DNA of 64,000 bases, taken from Nocardia nova SH22a. Its GTDB lineage: Bacteria > Actinomycetota > Actinomycetes > Mycobacteriales > Mycobacteriaceae. Every line of letters starts with the position of its first letter. Within the stretch, counting starts at the first letter, position 1. A model generated the notes under the pieces. The model saw only the letters and a program-made list of their open reading frames with translations, ran no database searches and was not told where the DNA came from. Where the stretch lies: assembly GCF_000523235.1 (NCBI RefSeq), contig NZ_CP006850.1, positions 1,178,001 through 1,242,000 on the forward strand. The letters run 5' to 3'. This document shows, piece by piece, positions 16,496-25,215 of the stretch. Made by a program: the position numbers and the translations under genes.

Positions 16496-16836
16496 CGGAA
16501 GCTCTCCCGTCCGGGACCGGGCGCGCTGCCCGCGGCGGCGGCGATATCGGCCCAGAACTCGTGTTGAACGCTGTCCCACAATCGATTCCACTTCGGGCAC
16601 AGCTCGCGGGCGTCGGCGAGATCCGTGCCGCGCTCGAATCGCCGGACATGTTCCGGTTCGGCGTTCGTGTCGCAGACGGACGACACCTCGATACGGCCAC
16701 GTGGATCGCGAGTCGAACGCCATGTTGCCCGCACGCCACCGACCTCCGTAGTCCGATCGCCTTTCGTCGCCAGGTCCTCGTCGGGTATGTGCGCTGACAC
16801 ATCACGACCCCGCCGTGCCGATCGCTCAGTTGTCAT
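16492..16836 (-). CDS. Hypothetical protein, coupled to the gene at 15779
   Basis: 114 residues from ATG 16836 (GTG 16839 is immediately in front). Contains 'GGVRATWRSTRDPRGRIEVSSVCDTNAEPEHVRRFERGTDLADA' and 'WNRLWDSVQHEFWADIAAAAG', a mixed beta/alpha small domain with several Trp. No family recognised. Its stop overlaps the start of the downstream gene (GTGA). GAGGCG lies 10 bases upstream of the ATG. Confidence 0.5.
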   Translation of the reverse strand: MTTERSARRGRDVSAHIPDEDLATKGDRTTEVGGVRATWRSTRDPRGRIEVSSVCDTNAEPEHVRRFERGTDLADARELCPKWNRLWDSVQHEFWADIAAAAGSAPGPGRESFR

Positions 16837-16923
16837 CACTGCGACGCCTCGGGTCGACGGAAGGGCGCGAGCACAACTCCGATTTCGCAGACATGGCGAA
16901 CCTCACTGGGGTAGAGGACATTT

Positions 16924-17012
16924 GGTGCGCGGCACCCCGCACTCGCCGACCACGGCGATGACGGGTCCGATGACCGGCGGGGGCTCCCTGCTCGTGCCGG
17001 GTGCCGCGCACC
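16924..17012. repeat. 14-bp perfect inverted repeat enclosing 61 nt
   Basis: GGTGCGCGGCACCC (16924-16937) and GGGTGCCGCGCACC (16999-17012) are exact complements. The intervening sequence is GC-rich and could fold internally (GCCGACC...GGTCCGATG..CCGGCGG). The gap from 16837 to 17162 (326 bp) between the unknown gene pair and the XRE gene holds no other gene candidate. It could be a structured leader/ncRNA or an inverted-repeat scar. Confidence 0.45.
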
Positions 17013-17162
17013 ACAACGACAACACCCGCCCTGACCAGGCACAACCTTGGTGCGGAAATCCGTGGGAGAACGGTCGAATCCGCAGCGTCATTTCCGTCGG
17101 CTGTGCCAAACTTGTTCCGCTCCCTGCTGTCCACTGTTCCGTCTACCGAGGGGTAACGAGAG

Positions 17163-18050
17163 ATGGCTGAGGAAGACAGCACCCTGCCGCGCCGCCAATT
17201 GGGTCGGCTGCTGCGTCAGTATCGCGATGAGATCGGACTCACGATGGCGCAGGCTGCCCGCTTGGTGGAGGTCGGCACAACCACTTTGCACCGACTCGAG
17301 AGGGGGACCGCCGATAAGGTTCGCGTACGGATCATCCAGCACTTGTGTGAAATATACGAGCGATCGGCAGCTGAGACGACGACGCTGAAGCATCTCGCAG
17401 AACAAGCTGCGGTAAAGAGCTGGTACCACGAGTACAGCGGCCTGCTGCCCGGCAATTTCGACAACTATGTCGAGCTGGAAAGTGCTGCGAGACAGCTTGT
17501 CTCCTACCAAGAGCTGGTCCCTGGCTTGCTCCAGACGGAGGCGTACGCGCATACGGTGATGCGCAGCTTCGTTCCGGATGAACCGGAACCCACTCTCCAG
17601 CAACATGTTGCACTGCGAATGAAGAGGCAGCTCATCATCAAGCGCCGTGCGGAACCAGTCTTTCTCGATGTGGTACTGCACGAATCCGCGCTACGTCGGA
17701 TAGTCGGCGGCCCGAAGATCATGGCTTCCCAGCTTCGTCACCTCGCTGACGCCAGTACACGCCCCAACATCCAGCTGCGAGTTCTCCCTTTCAGCGCGGG
17801 CCTGCCGATGGGCCTGGTGCCAGGGCCATTCGTAATTTTGAAGTTCGGTGTCAACGGCAAAGGGAAGCCGATCGAACCTACCGTTGTCTACGTAGAAAGC
17901 GTGCTGACGGCGGCGATTTATCTGGAGAAGCCCGCCGACGTCGATCGATACAGTGAAGTATCGGCTGCCCTGCACGGTGCCGCCTTGGACCCGGTGAATA
18001 GCAGGATGCTGCTAAGGAAGATCGCAAAGGAGTACGAACAGTGGATGTGA
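17163..18050 (+). CDS. XRE-family regulator with DUF5753 (Scr1-type)
   Basis: 295 residues. The N-terminal HTH is at about 10-65 ('LGRLLRQYRDEIGLTMAQAARLVEVGTTTLHRLERG'), then the DUF5753 domain with the signature 'SYQELVPGLLQTEAYAHTVMRS' and 'VFLDVVLHESALRRIVGGPKIMASQLRHLAD...NIQLRVLPFSAG'. Such proteins are encoded beside DUF397 partners across actinomycetes (WhiJ/BldB-like systems that affect development and antibiotic production). It overlaps the first of three DUF397 genes by 10 bp. It is less GC-rich than the surrounding genes. Confidence 0.88.
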   Translation: MAEEDSTLPRRQLGRLLRQYRDEIGLTMAQAARLVEVGTTTLHRLERGTADKVRVRIIQHLCEIYERSAAETTTLKHLAEQAAVKSWYHEYSGLLPGNFDNYVELESAARQLVSYQELVPGLLQTEAYAHTVMRSFVPDEPEPTLQQHVALRMKRQLIIKRRAEPVFLDVVLHESALRRIVGGPKIMASQLRHLADASTRPNIQLRVLPFSAGLPMGLVPGPFVILKFGVNGKGKPIEPTVVYVESVLTAAIYLEKPADVDRYSEVSAALHGAALDPVNSRMLLRKIAKEYEQWM

Positions 18051-18241
18051 ATCTCAACAACGCAGAATGGTTCAAAAGCAGTCACAGCCAAGGGACTTCG
18101 GAGTGTGTCGAGGTCGCGTGGCTGGTCAACGGCTCGGTCGGCGTGCGCGACTCGAAGAACCCGACCGGACCCGCCCTCGTCTTCACGCCCACCGAGTGGG
18201 ACGCCTTCACCTCGGCTGTGGCGGGTACTGATCTCGGATAG
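18041..18241 (+). CDS. DUF397 protein, copy 1
   Basis: 66 residues, 'WFKSSHSQGTSECVEVAWL...GVRDSKNPTGPALVFTPTEWDAF', the complete DUF397 consensus. GTG at 18041 with AAAGGAG upstream, overlapping the end of the XRE gene, so translationally coupled to it. DUF397 proteins are small partners or antagonists of their XRE neighbours; the exact mechanism is not settled. First unit of a 254-bp tandem triplication. Confidence 0.85.
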   Translation: MDVNLNNAEWFKSSHSQGTSECVEVAWLVNGSVGVRDSKNPTGPALVFTPTEWDAFTSAVAGTDLG

Positions 18242-18294
18242 CCCACCACATATCGATCGCAGCCGCTACAACACAGAGCAAGGGAGTTCACGAA

Positions 18295-18495
18295 GTGAAC
18301 GCTGATCTGTCGATAACTCGCTGGTTCAAAAGTAGCCATAGCCAAGGAGCATCTGAGTGTGTAGAGGTTGCGTGGCTGGCGGATGGCTCGGTAGGCGTGC
18401 GCGACTCGAAGAACCCGACAGGGCCCGCCCTCGTCTTCACGCCCACCGAGTGGGACGCCTTCACCTCGATCGTGGCGGGCACCGATCTCGGATAA
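18295..18495 (+). CDS. DUF397 protein, copy 2
   Basis: 66 residues. It differs from copy 1 at 11 positions, seven of them in the first nine residues, and is otherwise nearly the same protein. GTG preceded by AAGGGAG. Its start lies exactly 254 bp after that of copy 1, and the intergenic spacer (CATATCGATCGCA...ACAGAGCAAGGGAG) is repeated with it. Confidence 0.85.
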   Translation: MNADLSITRWFKSSHSQGASECVEVAWLADGSVGVRDSKNPTGPALVFTPTEWDAFTSIVAGTDLG

Positions 18496-18548
18496 CCCAC
18501 CGCATATCGATCGCAACGGCCACGGCACAGAGCAAGGGAGTTCGCGAA

Positions 18549-18749
18549 GTGAATGCTGATCTGTCGACAGTTCGCTGGTTCAAAAGCACTCACAGCGGCG
18601 GCAGCCAAGACTGTGTCGAGGTCGCATTTCTCACCGATGGCATGGTCGGCGTGCGTGACTCGAAGAACCCGGCTGGGCCCGCTCTTGTCTTCACTCCCAG
18701 TGAGTGGGATGCCTTCACCTCGGTCGTAGCGGAAACCGATCTCGGCTGA
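18549..18749 (+). CDS. DUF397 protein, copy 3
   Basis: 66 residues. The most diverged copy: 'WFKSTHSGGSQDCVEVAFLTDGMVGVRDSKNPAGPALVFTPSEWDAF'. GTG preceded by AAGGGAG; start again 254 bp after copy 2. The shared cores and changed N-termini suggest the copies may now bind different partners. Confidence 0.85.
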   Translation: MNADLSTVRWFKSTHSGGSQDCVEVAFLTDGMVGVRDSKNPAGPALVFTPSEWDAFTSVVAETDLG

Positions 18750-18896
18750 ACCACTGGTCGTGCAAACCTCGGCGACTTGACGGCTTCTCTGCATTGTCGT
18801 CGAGGTCTGCGTGAGAAGTCGGGCGGCGTGCAGGTAGGTGCACGCCCAAGCCTCAACTGTCGCAACGATATTCACTGCATCGCCATAGGTGCTTGC

Positions 18897-19676
18897 TCAT
18901 AGACTGCGTTCGGCGCGTGTGACCCACGCGGTGAGAAGTGCGCGCAACACACCCGGTTGCTCATGCGGTAGCGCGTGTCCGGCGTCATCGATGACGGCGA
19001 GCGAGGCGTGGGGGTAGAAGTCGAGAAGGTCGGTGGCAGCGGCGTATCCGACCGTGGAGTCGAGTCGGCCCGCGACGATCACCGTCGGGCCTGCGTACGG
19101 TTGACCGTGATCGGTGCTGAGCTCCCACCGCCGGTCGATTCTCTCGGTAGCCGTCTCGTCGACGAAGGCTGCGGCCGGGGCGACGTAGTGCTCGTAGCGT
19201 TCGAGCATCTCCGGGGTTTGCACCACGAAGTAGCTGCGGAAACCGTCATCGCCGATCTCGCCGGTTCCGGCCACGACGCGGTGTTCCGGGACGTCGCGCA
19301 GTCCCGGTACCAACGGGCATACGAGCGCCAGCCCGGCGGTCTGCGCCGGACGCTGAGCGGCCATCGCCTGCGCGTAATACGCGCCCACCGAGTGCCCGGC
19401 GAGCAGGTATTCGGTTCCACCGGTGACTTTTTCGGCAAAGCTGAGCAGCGTGTCCAGGACATCGTCGGCGCTGCGCAACGTTTCCGGAGCGGTGGTCCGG
19501 CCCATCCCCGGGAGGTCGGGATATATCCGTCGCAGCCCCTCGATGCCGTCGAAAGCCGGTTCGAAGCACGCCTCGACCTCACGATGGTCCACACCGGCGC
19601 CGTGCAACACCACCACCGGCCGACCTGCCCCGTGTTCCACGTAGTGGACCACCACATCTCCCACGCGGATCTCCAT
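18897..19676 (-). CDS. Alpha/beta hydrolase
   Basis: 259 residues. 'VVVLHGAGVDHREVEACFEP', 'IYPDLPGMGRTTAPE', nucleophile elbow 'LAGHSVGAYYAQAMAA' (Ser), acid in 'VIVAGRLDSTVGY' and His in 'IDDAGHALPHEQPG', all in canonical order and length. Single gene facing away from dnaE2. Substrate unknown; the Ser-Asp-His triad is intact. Confidence 0.82.
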   Translation of the reverse strand: MEIRVGDVVVHYVEHGAGRPVVVLHGAGVDHREVEACFEPAFDGIEGLRRIYPDLPGMGRTTAPETLRSADDVLDTLLSFAEKVTGGTEYLLAGHSVGAYYAQAMAAQRPAQTAGLALVCPLVPGLRDVPEHRVVAGTGEIGDDGFRSYFVVQTPEMLERYEHYVAPAAAFVDETATERIDRRWELSTDHGQPYAGPTVIVAGRLDSTVGYAAATDLLDFYPHASLAVIDDAGHALPHEQPGVLRALLTAWVTRAERSL

Positions 19677-19868
19677 TTCCGCACGTTACCGTGCGGACCG
19701 GGCACGCGCGCGGCCCCGCGCTCAATGCCGGACGCGACCGTAGTCGGCCCCCGAATCGGGCGACCATCCGGCTCCCGAGTCCGGTATCGACGGTTCAGGT
19801 GATGCCGCAGGCTGCGGGGGCGGGTGGCTGCAGCGGGCACTTGTCGGACCCGCGAGCTAAGCTCGATT

Positions 19869-19884
19869 TCGAAAATATGTTCGA
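19869..19884. promoter_or_regulatory. LexA (SOS) box upstream of dnaE2
   Basis: TCGAAAATATGTTCGA matches TCGAAC-N4-GTTCGA with one mismatch (A for C at the end of the left half). It lies 15 bp before the start codon, so LexA would block the promoter or transcription start directly. Confidence 0.85.
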
Positions 19885-19899
19885 GTCGAGAGGGTGCTT

Positions 19900-22800
19900 A
19901 TGGGCTGGGGTAACGGTCCGCCGACCTGGGCGGAGATGGAGCGGGTGCTCTCCGGTCTGCCCGGTCGTGGATCGGAGCCGCCGGGGGACGGTGGGGACAG
20001 TCCGGCCTGGTCGCGCACTCGGGGGGAATACCGGGCGGGGGAGCGGCTGCCGCCGGAGGGGCCGGTGGTGCCGTATGCGGAGTTGCACGCGCATTCGGCC
20101 TACAGCTTTCTCGACGGCGCCTCCCAGCCCGAGGAGCTGGTGGAAGAGGCGGTGCGGCTGGGGCTGGAGGCGCTGGCGCTCACCGATCACAACGGGTTCT
20201 ACGGGGTGGTGCGGTTCGCCGAGGCGGCTCGCGAGTGGGGGCTGCCGACGGTGTTCGGCGCGGAACTGTCGCTGGGTGAAACACTCGATCCGGCAACATT
20301 TTTCGGGGCCGATGCGCCGACGATGGCCGATTCGCGGCCGCGCACCGGGGAACCGGATCCGTCCGGTCCGCATCTGCTGGTGCTGGCCCGCGGGCAGGAG
20401 GGATATCGGCGGCTGTCGCGGGAGATGTCGGCCGCGCACATGGTGGCCGGTGAGAAGGGAATTCTGCGCTACGACCCGGATCGGCTGGCCGCCGCCTCGG
20501 ACGGGCACTGGCATATTCTCACCGGCTGTCGTAAAGGCCAGGTGCGCCAGGCCCTCGAGCGCGGTGATGCCGAGGCGGAGGCAGCGCTGCGTGGTCTGAT
20601 GGACCGCTTCGGCCGCGACCGGGTCACGGTCGAAATCACTCACCACGGCATCCCCACCGACGACGAGCGGAACATCCGGCTGGTCGCCCTCGCCGAGCGG
20701 CTGCGGCTGCCGGTGGTCGCCACGACCGCGGCGCATTTCGCCGGACCGGCCCAGCGCCGCCGCGCCATGGCACTGGCGGCGATCCGCGCCCGGCGCAGTC
20801 TGGACGAGATCGCGGGCTGGCTTCCACCCGCCGGTGGGGCGCACCTGCGGTCGGGTGCGGAGATGTCGCGGTTGTTCGCCGAATACCCGCGGGCGGTGAC
20901 CGGCGCCGCCGAACTGGCGGCCGAATGCGCCTTCGATCTGAAGCTGATCGCCCCGCAACTGCCGCCGTTCGAGGTATCGGGCGGGCACGACGAGAATTCC
21001 TGGCTGCGCGCACTCACCTTCGAGGGAGCGCTCGGGCGATACGGCCCGCCGGAGCGAAATCCCAAGGCGTACCGGCAGATCGAACATGAACTGGACGTCA
21101 TCACCGAGTTGAAATTCCCCGGCTATTTCCTGGTCGTGCACGATATCGTCGATTTCTGCAAGCGGAACGACATCCTGTGCCAGGGCCGGGGTTCGGCCGC
21201 CAATTCCGCGGTCTGCTTCGCGATCGGTATCACCAATGTGGATCCGGTCGCCAACGATCTGCTGTTCGAGCGATTCCTGGCGCCCGAACGCGACGGTCCG
21301 CCCGATATCGACATCGATATCGAATCCGATCGCCGCGAGGAGGCCATCCAGTACGTCTACTCCAAGTACGGCCGCGAATATGCCGCCCAGGTGGCCAATG
21401 TGATCACTTATCGCGGTAAGTCGGCGGTGCGCGATGCCGCTCGGGCGCTGGGCTTTTCGCAGGGACAGCAGGACGCGTTCGGAAAACAGGTGAGCCGGTG
21501 GACCGGGGTCTCGGCCGAGACGCACACCGATATTCCGGAGCAGGTGCTGGAACTGGCCGGTGAGATCGAGGGACTGCCCCGGCATCTGGGCATTCATTCC
21601 GGCGGCATGGTGATCTGTGATCGCCCCATCGCGGATGTGTGCCCGGTGGAATGGGCGCGGATGCCGGGTCGCAGTGTGCTGCAGTGGGACAAGGACGACT
21701 GTGCCTCGGCGGGGCTGGTGAAATTCGATCTGCTCGGGCTGGGCATGTTGTCGGCGCTGCACTACATGATCGATCTGGTACGTGAGCACGAGGGCATCGA
21801 GATCGCCTTGCACTCCATCGATCTCACCGAATCCGCCGTGTACGACATGCTGGCGCGCGCGGATTCGGTGGGGGTGTTCCAGGTGGAGTCGCGGGCGCAG
21901 ATGGCGACGCTGCCTCGGCTGCGGCCGCGTATCTTCTACGACCTGGTCGTGGAGGTCGCGCTGATCCGCCCGGGCCCGATCCAGGGCGGCTCGGTGCATC
22001 CGTATATCCGCCGGCGCAACGGCAGCGAGAAATGGACTATCGATCATCCGGCACTGGAGAATTCGCTGGACCGCACCCTCGGCATTCCACTGTTCCAGGA
22101 ACAGTTGATGCAGATGGCGATCGATGTCGCGGGTTTCACCGCCGCCGAGGCGGATCAGCTGCGCCGGGCCATGGGGTCGAAACGCTCTCCGGAACGGATG
22201 GAGCGGTTGCGTGCACGCCTGTACGAGGGCATGCGTGAGCTGCACGGCATCACCGGCGCACTGGCCGATCGCATCTACGAGAAGATCTACGCCTTCGCCA
22301 ATTTCGGTTTTCCGGAAAGTCATTCGCAGAGTTTCGCCGCTCTGGTCTTCTATTCGGCCTGGTTCAAACTGCATCATCCGGCGGCCTTCTGCGCGGGTCT
22401 GCTGAATGCCCAGCCGATGGGTTTCTATTCGCCGCAGTCGCTGGTGGCCGATGCCCGGCGGCACGAGGTGGTGGTGCACGGGCCCGATATCAATCACAGT
22501 CTCGCCGGGGCGACACTGGCCGAACGCGGTACCCGGGTGCGGCTGGGGTTGTCCACGATCCGGCATATCGGTGACGAATTGGCCGAAAAGATCGTCGCGG
22601 CACGCACGTCCGGTCCGTACACATCGTTTCTGGATCTGACCGGGCGGGTCGAGCTGACGGTGCCGCAGGCCGAGGCGCTGGCCACCGCGGGCGCGCTCGG
22701 CAGCATCGGCGCCGAATCCGGGCGCGGACTCGACCGGCGGCAGGCGCTGTGGGCGGCGGGCGCGGCCGCGGGGGAGCGGGCGGACCGATTACCGGGCACC

Positions 22801-23247
22801 GGCGCTGTCACCGACGCGCCGATGCTGCCCGGGATGAGCGAATTGGAGTCCGCAGCCGCGGATGTGTGGGCCACCGGCGTATCGCCCGGCAGCTATCCGA
22901 CCGAATTCCTGCGCGCGCACTGGAACGACCTCGGGGTGATCCCGGCGAATCGGCTGCTGTCGGTGGCCGATGGGTCGAAGGTGCTGATCGGCGGTGCGGT
23001 GACGCATCGGCAGCGACCGGCCACCGCCTCCGGGATCACCTTCGTCAATCTGGAGGACGAGACGGGCATGGTGAACGTGGTGTGCTCGGTGGGGTTGTGG
23101 CACCGCTATCGCCGGATCGCGCAGGGGGCGCCTGCCCTGCTGATTCGCGGCCGGGTGCAGAACGCGGAGGGGGTGGTGAGTGTCGTGGCCGAACATCTGC
23201 AGCGGGTGGATCTACGCATGTCGTCGAAGTCCCGCGATTTCCGTTGA
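19900..23247 (+). CDS. dnaE2: Error-prone DNA polymerase DnaE2 (ImuC)
   Basis: 1115 residues, standard length. N-terminal 'MGWGNGPPTWAEMERVLSG' is typical of actinobacterial DnaE2. The PHP domain starts 'YAELHAHSAYSFLDGASQPEELVEEA', the catalytic centre includes 'PPDIDIDIESDRREE', followed by finger, beta-binding and OB-fold domains ('VLIGGAVTHRQRPATASGITFVNLEDETGMVNVVCS'). It is the mutagenic C-family polymerase that acts with ImuA' and ImuB after DNA damage. The ATG at 19900 is preceded by GAGAGGG; a GTG two codons earlier is not needed. The LexA box at 19869 predicts SOS control. Confidence 0.95.
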   Translation: MGWGNGPPTWAEMERVLSGLPGRGSEPPGDGGDSPAWSRTRGEYRAGERLPPEGPVVPYAELHAHSAYSFLDGASQPEELVEEAVRLGLEALALTDHNGFYGVVRFAEAAREWGLPTVFGAELSLGETLDPATFFGADAPTMADSRPRTGEPDPSGPHLLVLARGQEGYRRLSREMSAAHMVAGEKGILRYDPDRLAAASDGHWHILTGCRKGQVRQALERGDAEAEAALRGLMDRFGRDRVTVEITHHGIPTDDERNIRLVALAERLRLPVVATTAAHFAGPAQRRRAMALAAIRARRSLDEIAGWLPPAGGAHLRSGAEMSRLFAEYPRAVTGAAELAAECAFDLKLIAPQLPPFEVSGGHDENSWLRALTFEGALGRYGPPERNPKAYRQIEHELDVITELKFPGYFLVVHDIVDFCKRNDILCQGRGSAANSAVCFAIGITNVDPVANDLLFERFLAPERDGPPDIDIDIESDRREEAIQYVYSKYGREYAAQVANVITYRGKSAVRDAARALGFSQGQQDAFGKQVSRWTGVSAETHTDIPEQVLELAGEIEGLPRHLGIHSGGMVICDRPIADVCPVEWARMPGRSVLQWDKDDCASAGLVKFDLLGLGMLSALHYMIDLVREHEGIEIALHSIDLTESAVYDMLARADSVGVFQVESRAQMATLPRLRPRIFYDLVVEVALIRPGPIQGGSVHPYIRRRNGSEKWTIDHPALENSLDRTLGIPLFQEQLMQMAIDVAGFTAAEADQLRRAMGSKRSPERMERLRARLYEGMRELHGITGALADRIYEKIYAFANFGFPESHSQSFAALVFYSAWFKLHHPAAFCAGLLNAQPMGFYSPQSLVADARRHEVVVHGPDINHSLAGATLAERGTRVRLGLSTIRHIGDELAEKIVAARTSGPYTSFLDLTGRVELTVPQAEALATAGALGSIGAESGRGLDRRQALWAAGAAAGERADRLPGTGAVTDAPMLPGMSELESAAADVWATGVSPGSYPTEFLRAHWNDLGVIPANRLLSVADGSKVLIGGAVTHRQRPATASGITFVNLEDETGMVNVVCSVGLWHRYRRIAQGAPALLIRGRVQNAEGVVSVVAEHLQRVDLRMSSKSRDFR

Positions 23248-23398
23248 ACGGGTGCGTCTTCCGAGACGGGGTGCGGCTGATGACTCGTACGTGACGCGGA
23301 CGCAGACGCTGGTTACGTTCGAAAGGGGGGCACCGAACAGGGATGTCCGATCGTTCGACCCGAGCGATCGGATCCGACAGGAAGCCAAGGGGGCGGAT

Positions 23399-24046
23399 GT
23401 GAACTGTACGGATACGAACTGCGGAGAAACCGGAGCGGCCGCGCACAGCGGCTGCGGCCGTGTCACGCAGCGGCCGGAGCGCGGCTCGATCCCGCTGCGC
23501 TCGATGCTCGATATCCGAGGCGCGGCCGAAAACCCGCAGGCGCCGATCGCCCGGCGGATCGCCGATCTGGCGGCGGCCTCGGCCTGGGCCCGCGATATCT
23601 GTGGTGAGCTCGGCGGCCCCGGATCACGAAGCGGTGCTACGGATTCGGGCCCGTACGGCATGCCGACCGGTGAAGGTCTGCGCATATCCCTGCGCGCCGC
23701 GGCACTGTGCGATGTGGCCGGGCAAGCTCTGCGCGATCTGCACAACACGATCTCGGCCTTGTCGGACTGCGTCGCGGATGCGGAGACCGCGGGCTGCGCG
23801 GTCGACGCGGACTGGACCGTCACCGGCGGCCGGGACGGCGACGCCGGGGAATGGACCGAGATCATCGCCGCGGCGGTCACCACCGTGAGCACCGCCGATC
23901 AGCGCAGCCGCGAGGCGATCCGCGCCGCGTCGAGCGCACTACTGGATATGGCGAATGTCTTCGAACCGAATGTCGGCATCGGCGCCGTCGCGTGGACGGA
24001 TTCACCACTCGCGGAGGCCGCGGATGGCACAAGGGGCGGCTCATGA
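23399..24046 (+). CDS. Hypothetical protein, mostly helical
   Basis: 215 residues from GTG 23399 with AAGGGGG five bases upstream. A Cys-rich start ('NCTDTNCGETGAAAHSGCG') precedes a helical body with Ala-rich segments ('ARRIADLAAASAWARDICGEL', 'LRISLRAAALCDVAGQALRDLHNTISALSDCVADAETAG', 'EIIAAAVTTVSTADQRSREAIRAASSALLDMANVFEP'). No family recognised. The pattern of long Ala-rich helices is seen in nocardial cell-envelope and T7SS-associated proteins, but no WXG motif is present. A palindrome-like CCGATCG-N11-CGATCGG at 23347-23371 lies just upstream. It follows dnaE2 on the same strand, 151 bp away. Confidence 0.55.
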   Translation: MNCTDTNCGETGAAAHSGCGRVTQRPERGSIPLRSMLDIRGAAENPQAPIARRIADLAAASAWARDICGELGGPGSRSGATDSGPYGMPTGEGLRISLRAAALCDVAGQALRDLHNTISALSDCVADAETAGCAVDADWTVTGGRDGDAGEWTEIIAAAVTTVSTADQRSREAIRAASSALLDMANVFEPNVGIGAVAWTDSPLAEAADGTRGGS

Positions 24047-24335
24047 TCGCCACCGGTCCTCCGGCAGCGGGCGAGCCGCGAAATCGATGGCGCTGGTGGT
24101 TATCCGAGAGGGCGCGCGGCCTGCGCCGAACGGCCGCACGGATTCTGATGCGTTCCACCTGTTCCGGGCTCGTCGAGCAGTGCTCGCCGACCAGGTGGTG
24201 GTCTGCTGTCGCGCGCGGCCGTCTGCGTGCGCAGGCACGACAGCTGAGCCATCGGGTATCGGAGGCAGGTGACTATTCTGCGGGGAAGACGGAGCTACCG
24301 TCGACAACCGAGCCACCGCTATCGAGGAGCCGTAC

Positions 24336-24566
24336 GTGCCGACCGTGGTCCGCGCGACCATCAAGCCCAACAGCCGCAAGGGGCCGCTCGTCGAAACCGG
24401 CGAGGACGGCACCCTGGTGCTCTACGTCCGCGCACCCGCGGTGGAGGGGAAGGCCAACAAGGCGGCGACGGAACTGCTGGCCGAGCACTACGGCGTCGCC
24501 AAATCCGCGGTCCGGCTCACCGCCGGTGCCACCTCCCGCTTCAAGCGCTTCGAGATCGACGACTGA
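24336..24566 (+). CDS. YggU family (DUF167) protein
   Basis: 76 residues matching the DUF167/YggU fold across its whole length: 'RATIKPNSRKG', 'LVLYVRAPAVEGKANKAATELLAEHYGV', 'VRLTAGATSRFKRFEID'. These small conserved proteins have no agreed function. GTG start with GAGGAG seven bases upstream. The stretch 24047-24335 before it contains no supported gene; an ATG at 24043 overlapping the previous stop opens a frame, but it runs through this gene out of phase and looks non-coding. Confidence 0.88.
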   Translation: MPTVVRATIKPNSRKGPLVETGEDGTLVLYVRAPAVEGKANKAATELLAEHYGVAKSAVRLTAGATSRFKRFEIDD

Positions 24567-24594
24567 TCCGGTACCCGCCGGGCGGCGGCCCGCC

Positions 24595-25059
24595 CTACAC
24601 CGCCCCCGGAAAACCCAGCTGCCGCCATGCCTCGTACACCGCGACGGCCGCGGCATTGGACAGGTTCATCGACCGGCGGCCCGGAAGCATCGGGATACGC
24701 AGCTGGTCGGTGATGTGCGGATCGGTCAGAACCTCCTCCGGCAGGCCGGTCGGTTCCGGCCCGAACAGCAGGACGTCCCCGGCGCGGTAGGAGATGTCGG
24801 TACTGCGGGTGGTGGCGTGGGTGGTGAACGCGAATACCCGCTCGGGGCGCAGCGATTTCCATGCGGCCGTGAGGTTCTCGTGCACCGTCACCACCGCCAG
24901 ATCGTGATAGTCGAGTCCGGCGCGGCGCAGCTTCGGCTCCGACAGATCGAAGCCGAGCGGTTCGATCAGATGCAGTTCACATCCCGTGCCGGCCGCCAGA
25001 CGGATCGCATTGCCCGTATTCGGCGGGATACGCGGTTCGAAGAAGACCAGCTTGAGCAC
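24595..25059 (-). CDS. trmL: tRNA (cytidine(34)-2'-O)-methyltransferase, TrmL/SpoU type
   Basis: 154 residues, a minimal single-domain SPOUT methylase. Motif 1 'PRIPPNTGNAIRLAAGTG', motif 2 'DVLLFGPEPTGLPEEVL', and motif 3 'IRIPMLPGRRSMNLSNAAAVAVYEAWRQ' with the SAM-binding knot. TrmL methylates the wobble position of some leucine tRNAs. The gene starts at GTG 25059 ('VLKLVFFEPR'); the open frame continues upstream without function. The homologous gene is near dnaE2 in mycobacteria as well. Annotation at the family level is firm; the exact tRNA target is inferred. Confidence 0.87.
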   Translation of the reverse strand: MLKLVFFEPRIPPNTGNAIRLAAGTGCELHLIEPLGFDLSEPKLRRAGLDYHDLAVVTVHENLTAAWKSLRPERVFAFTTHATTRSTDISYRAGDVLLFGPEPTGLPEEVLTDPHITDQLRIPMLPGRRSMNLSNAAAVAVYEAWRQLGFPGAV

Positions 25060-25129
25060 ACCGAGACCGTACCCGCTCGCCCGGCCCGCCACGCGCCGGA
25101 CCTGGGCCGAACCAGGTGTCTGTTACCGT

Positions 25130-25159
25130 GATCGGCGGCCGTCTCCGCGACGGCCGATC
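25130..25159 (+). other. GC-rich hairpin upstream of a small ORF
   Basis: GGCCGTC-tccgc-GACGGCC (7-bp stem, 5-nt loop) extended by an outer GATC/GATC pairing with a bulge. It lies about 57 bp before the 26-codon ORF at 25216, within the leader toward the acetyltransferase gene. Confidence 0.35.
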
Positions 25160-25215
25160 CGTTCCAGCGGTGCCGATCGTCACGGCATCGATGAGTTTTC
25201 GCAGGAGGTGGGTTG

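Larger units (their letters stand above)
18041..18749 (+). repeat. 254-bp tandem triplication carrying DUF397 genes
   Basis: Starts at 18041, 18295 and 18549 give a constant 254-bp period that includes both gene and spacer. Because 254 is not a multiple of three, each copy is an independent reading frame with its own ribosome-binding site rather than an in-frame protein repeat. Confidence 0.85.

Noticed and set aside
17163..18749. Toxin-antitoxin label for the XRE/DUF397 genes
   Set aside because: The locus has the layout, but DUF397/DUF5753 pairs are better known as developmental regulators; toxicity cannot be inferred from sequence.
24043..24335. Open frame starting at ATG 24043 overlapping the previous stop
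   Set aside because: The frame continues uninterrupted through the YggU and TrmL-like genes out of phase, so it is an artefact of high GC; composition and residue pattern are not protein-like.
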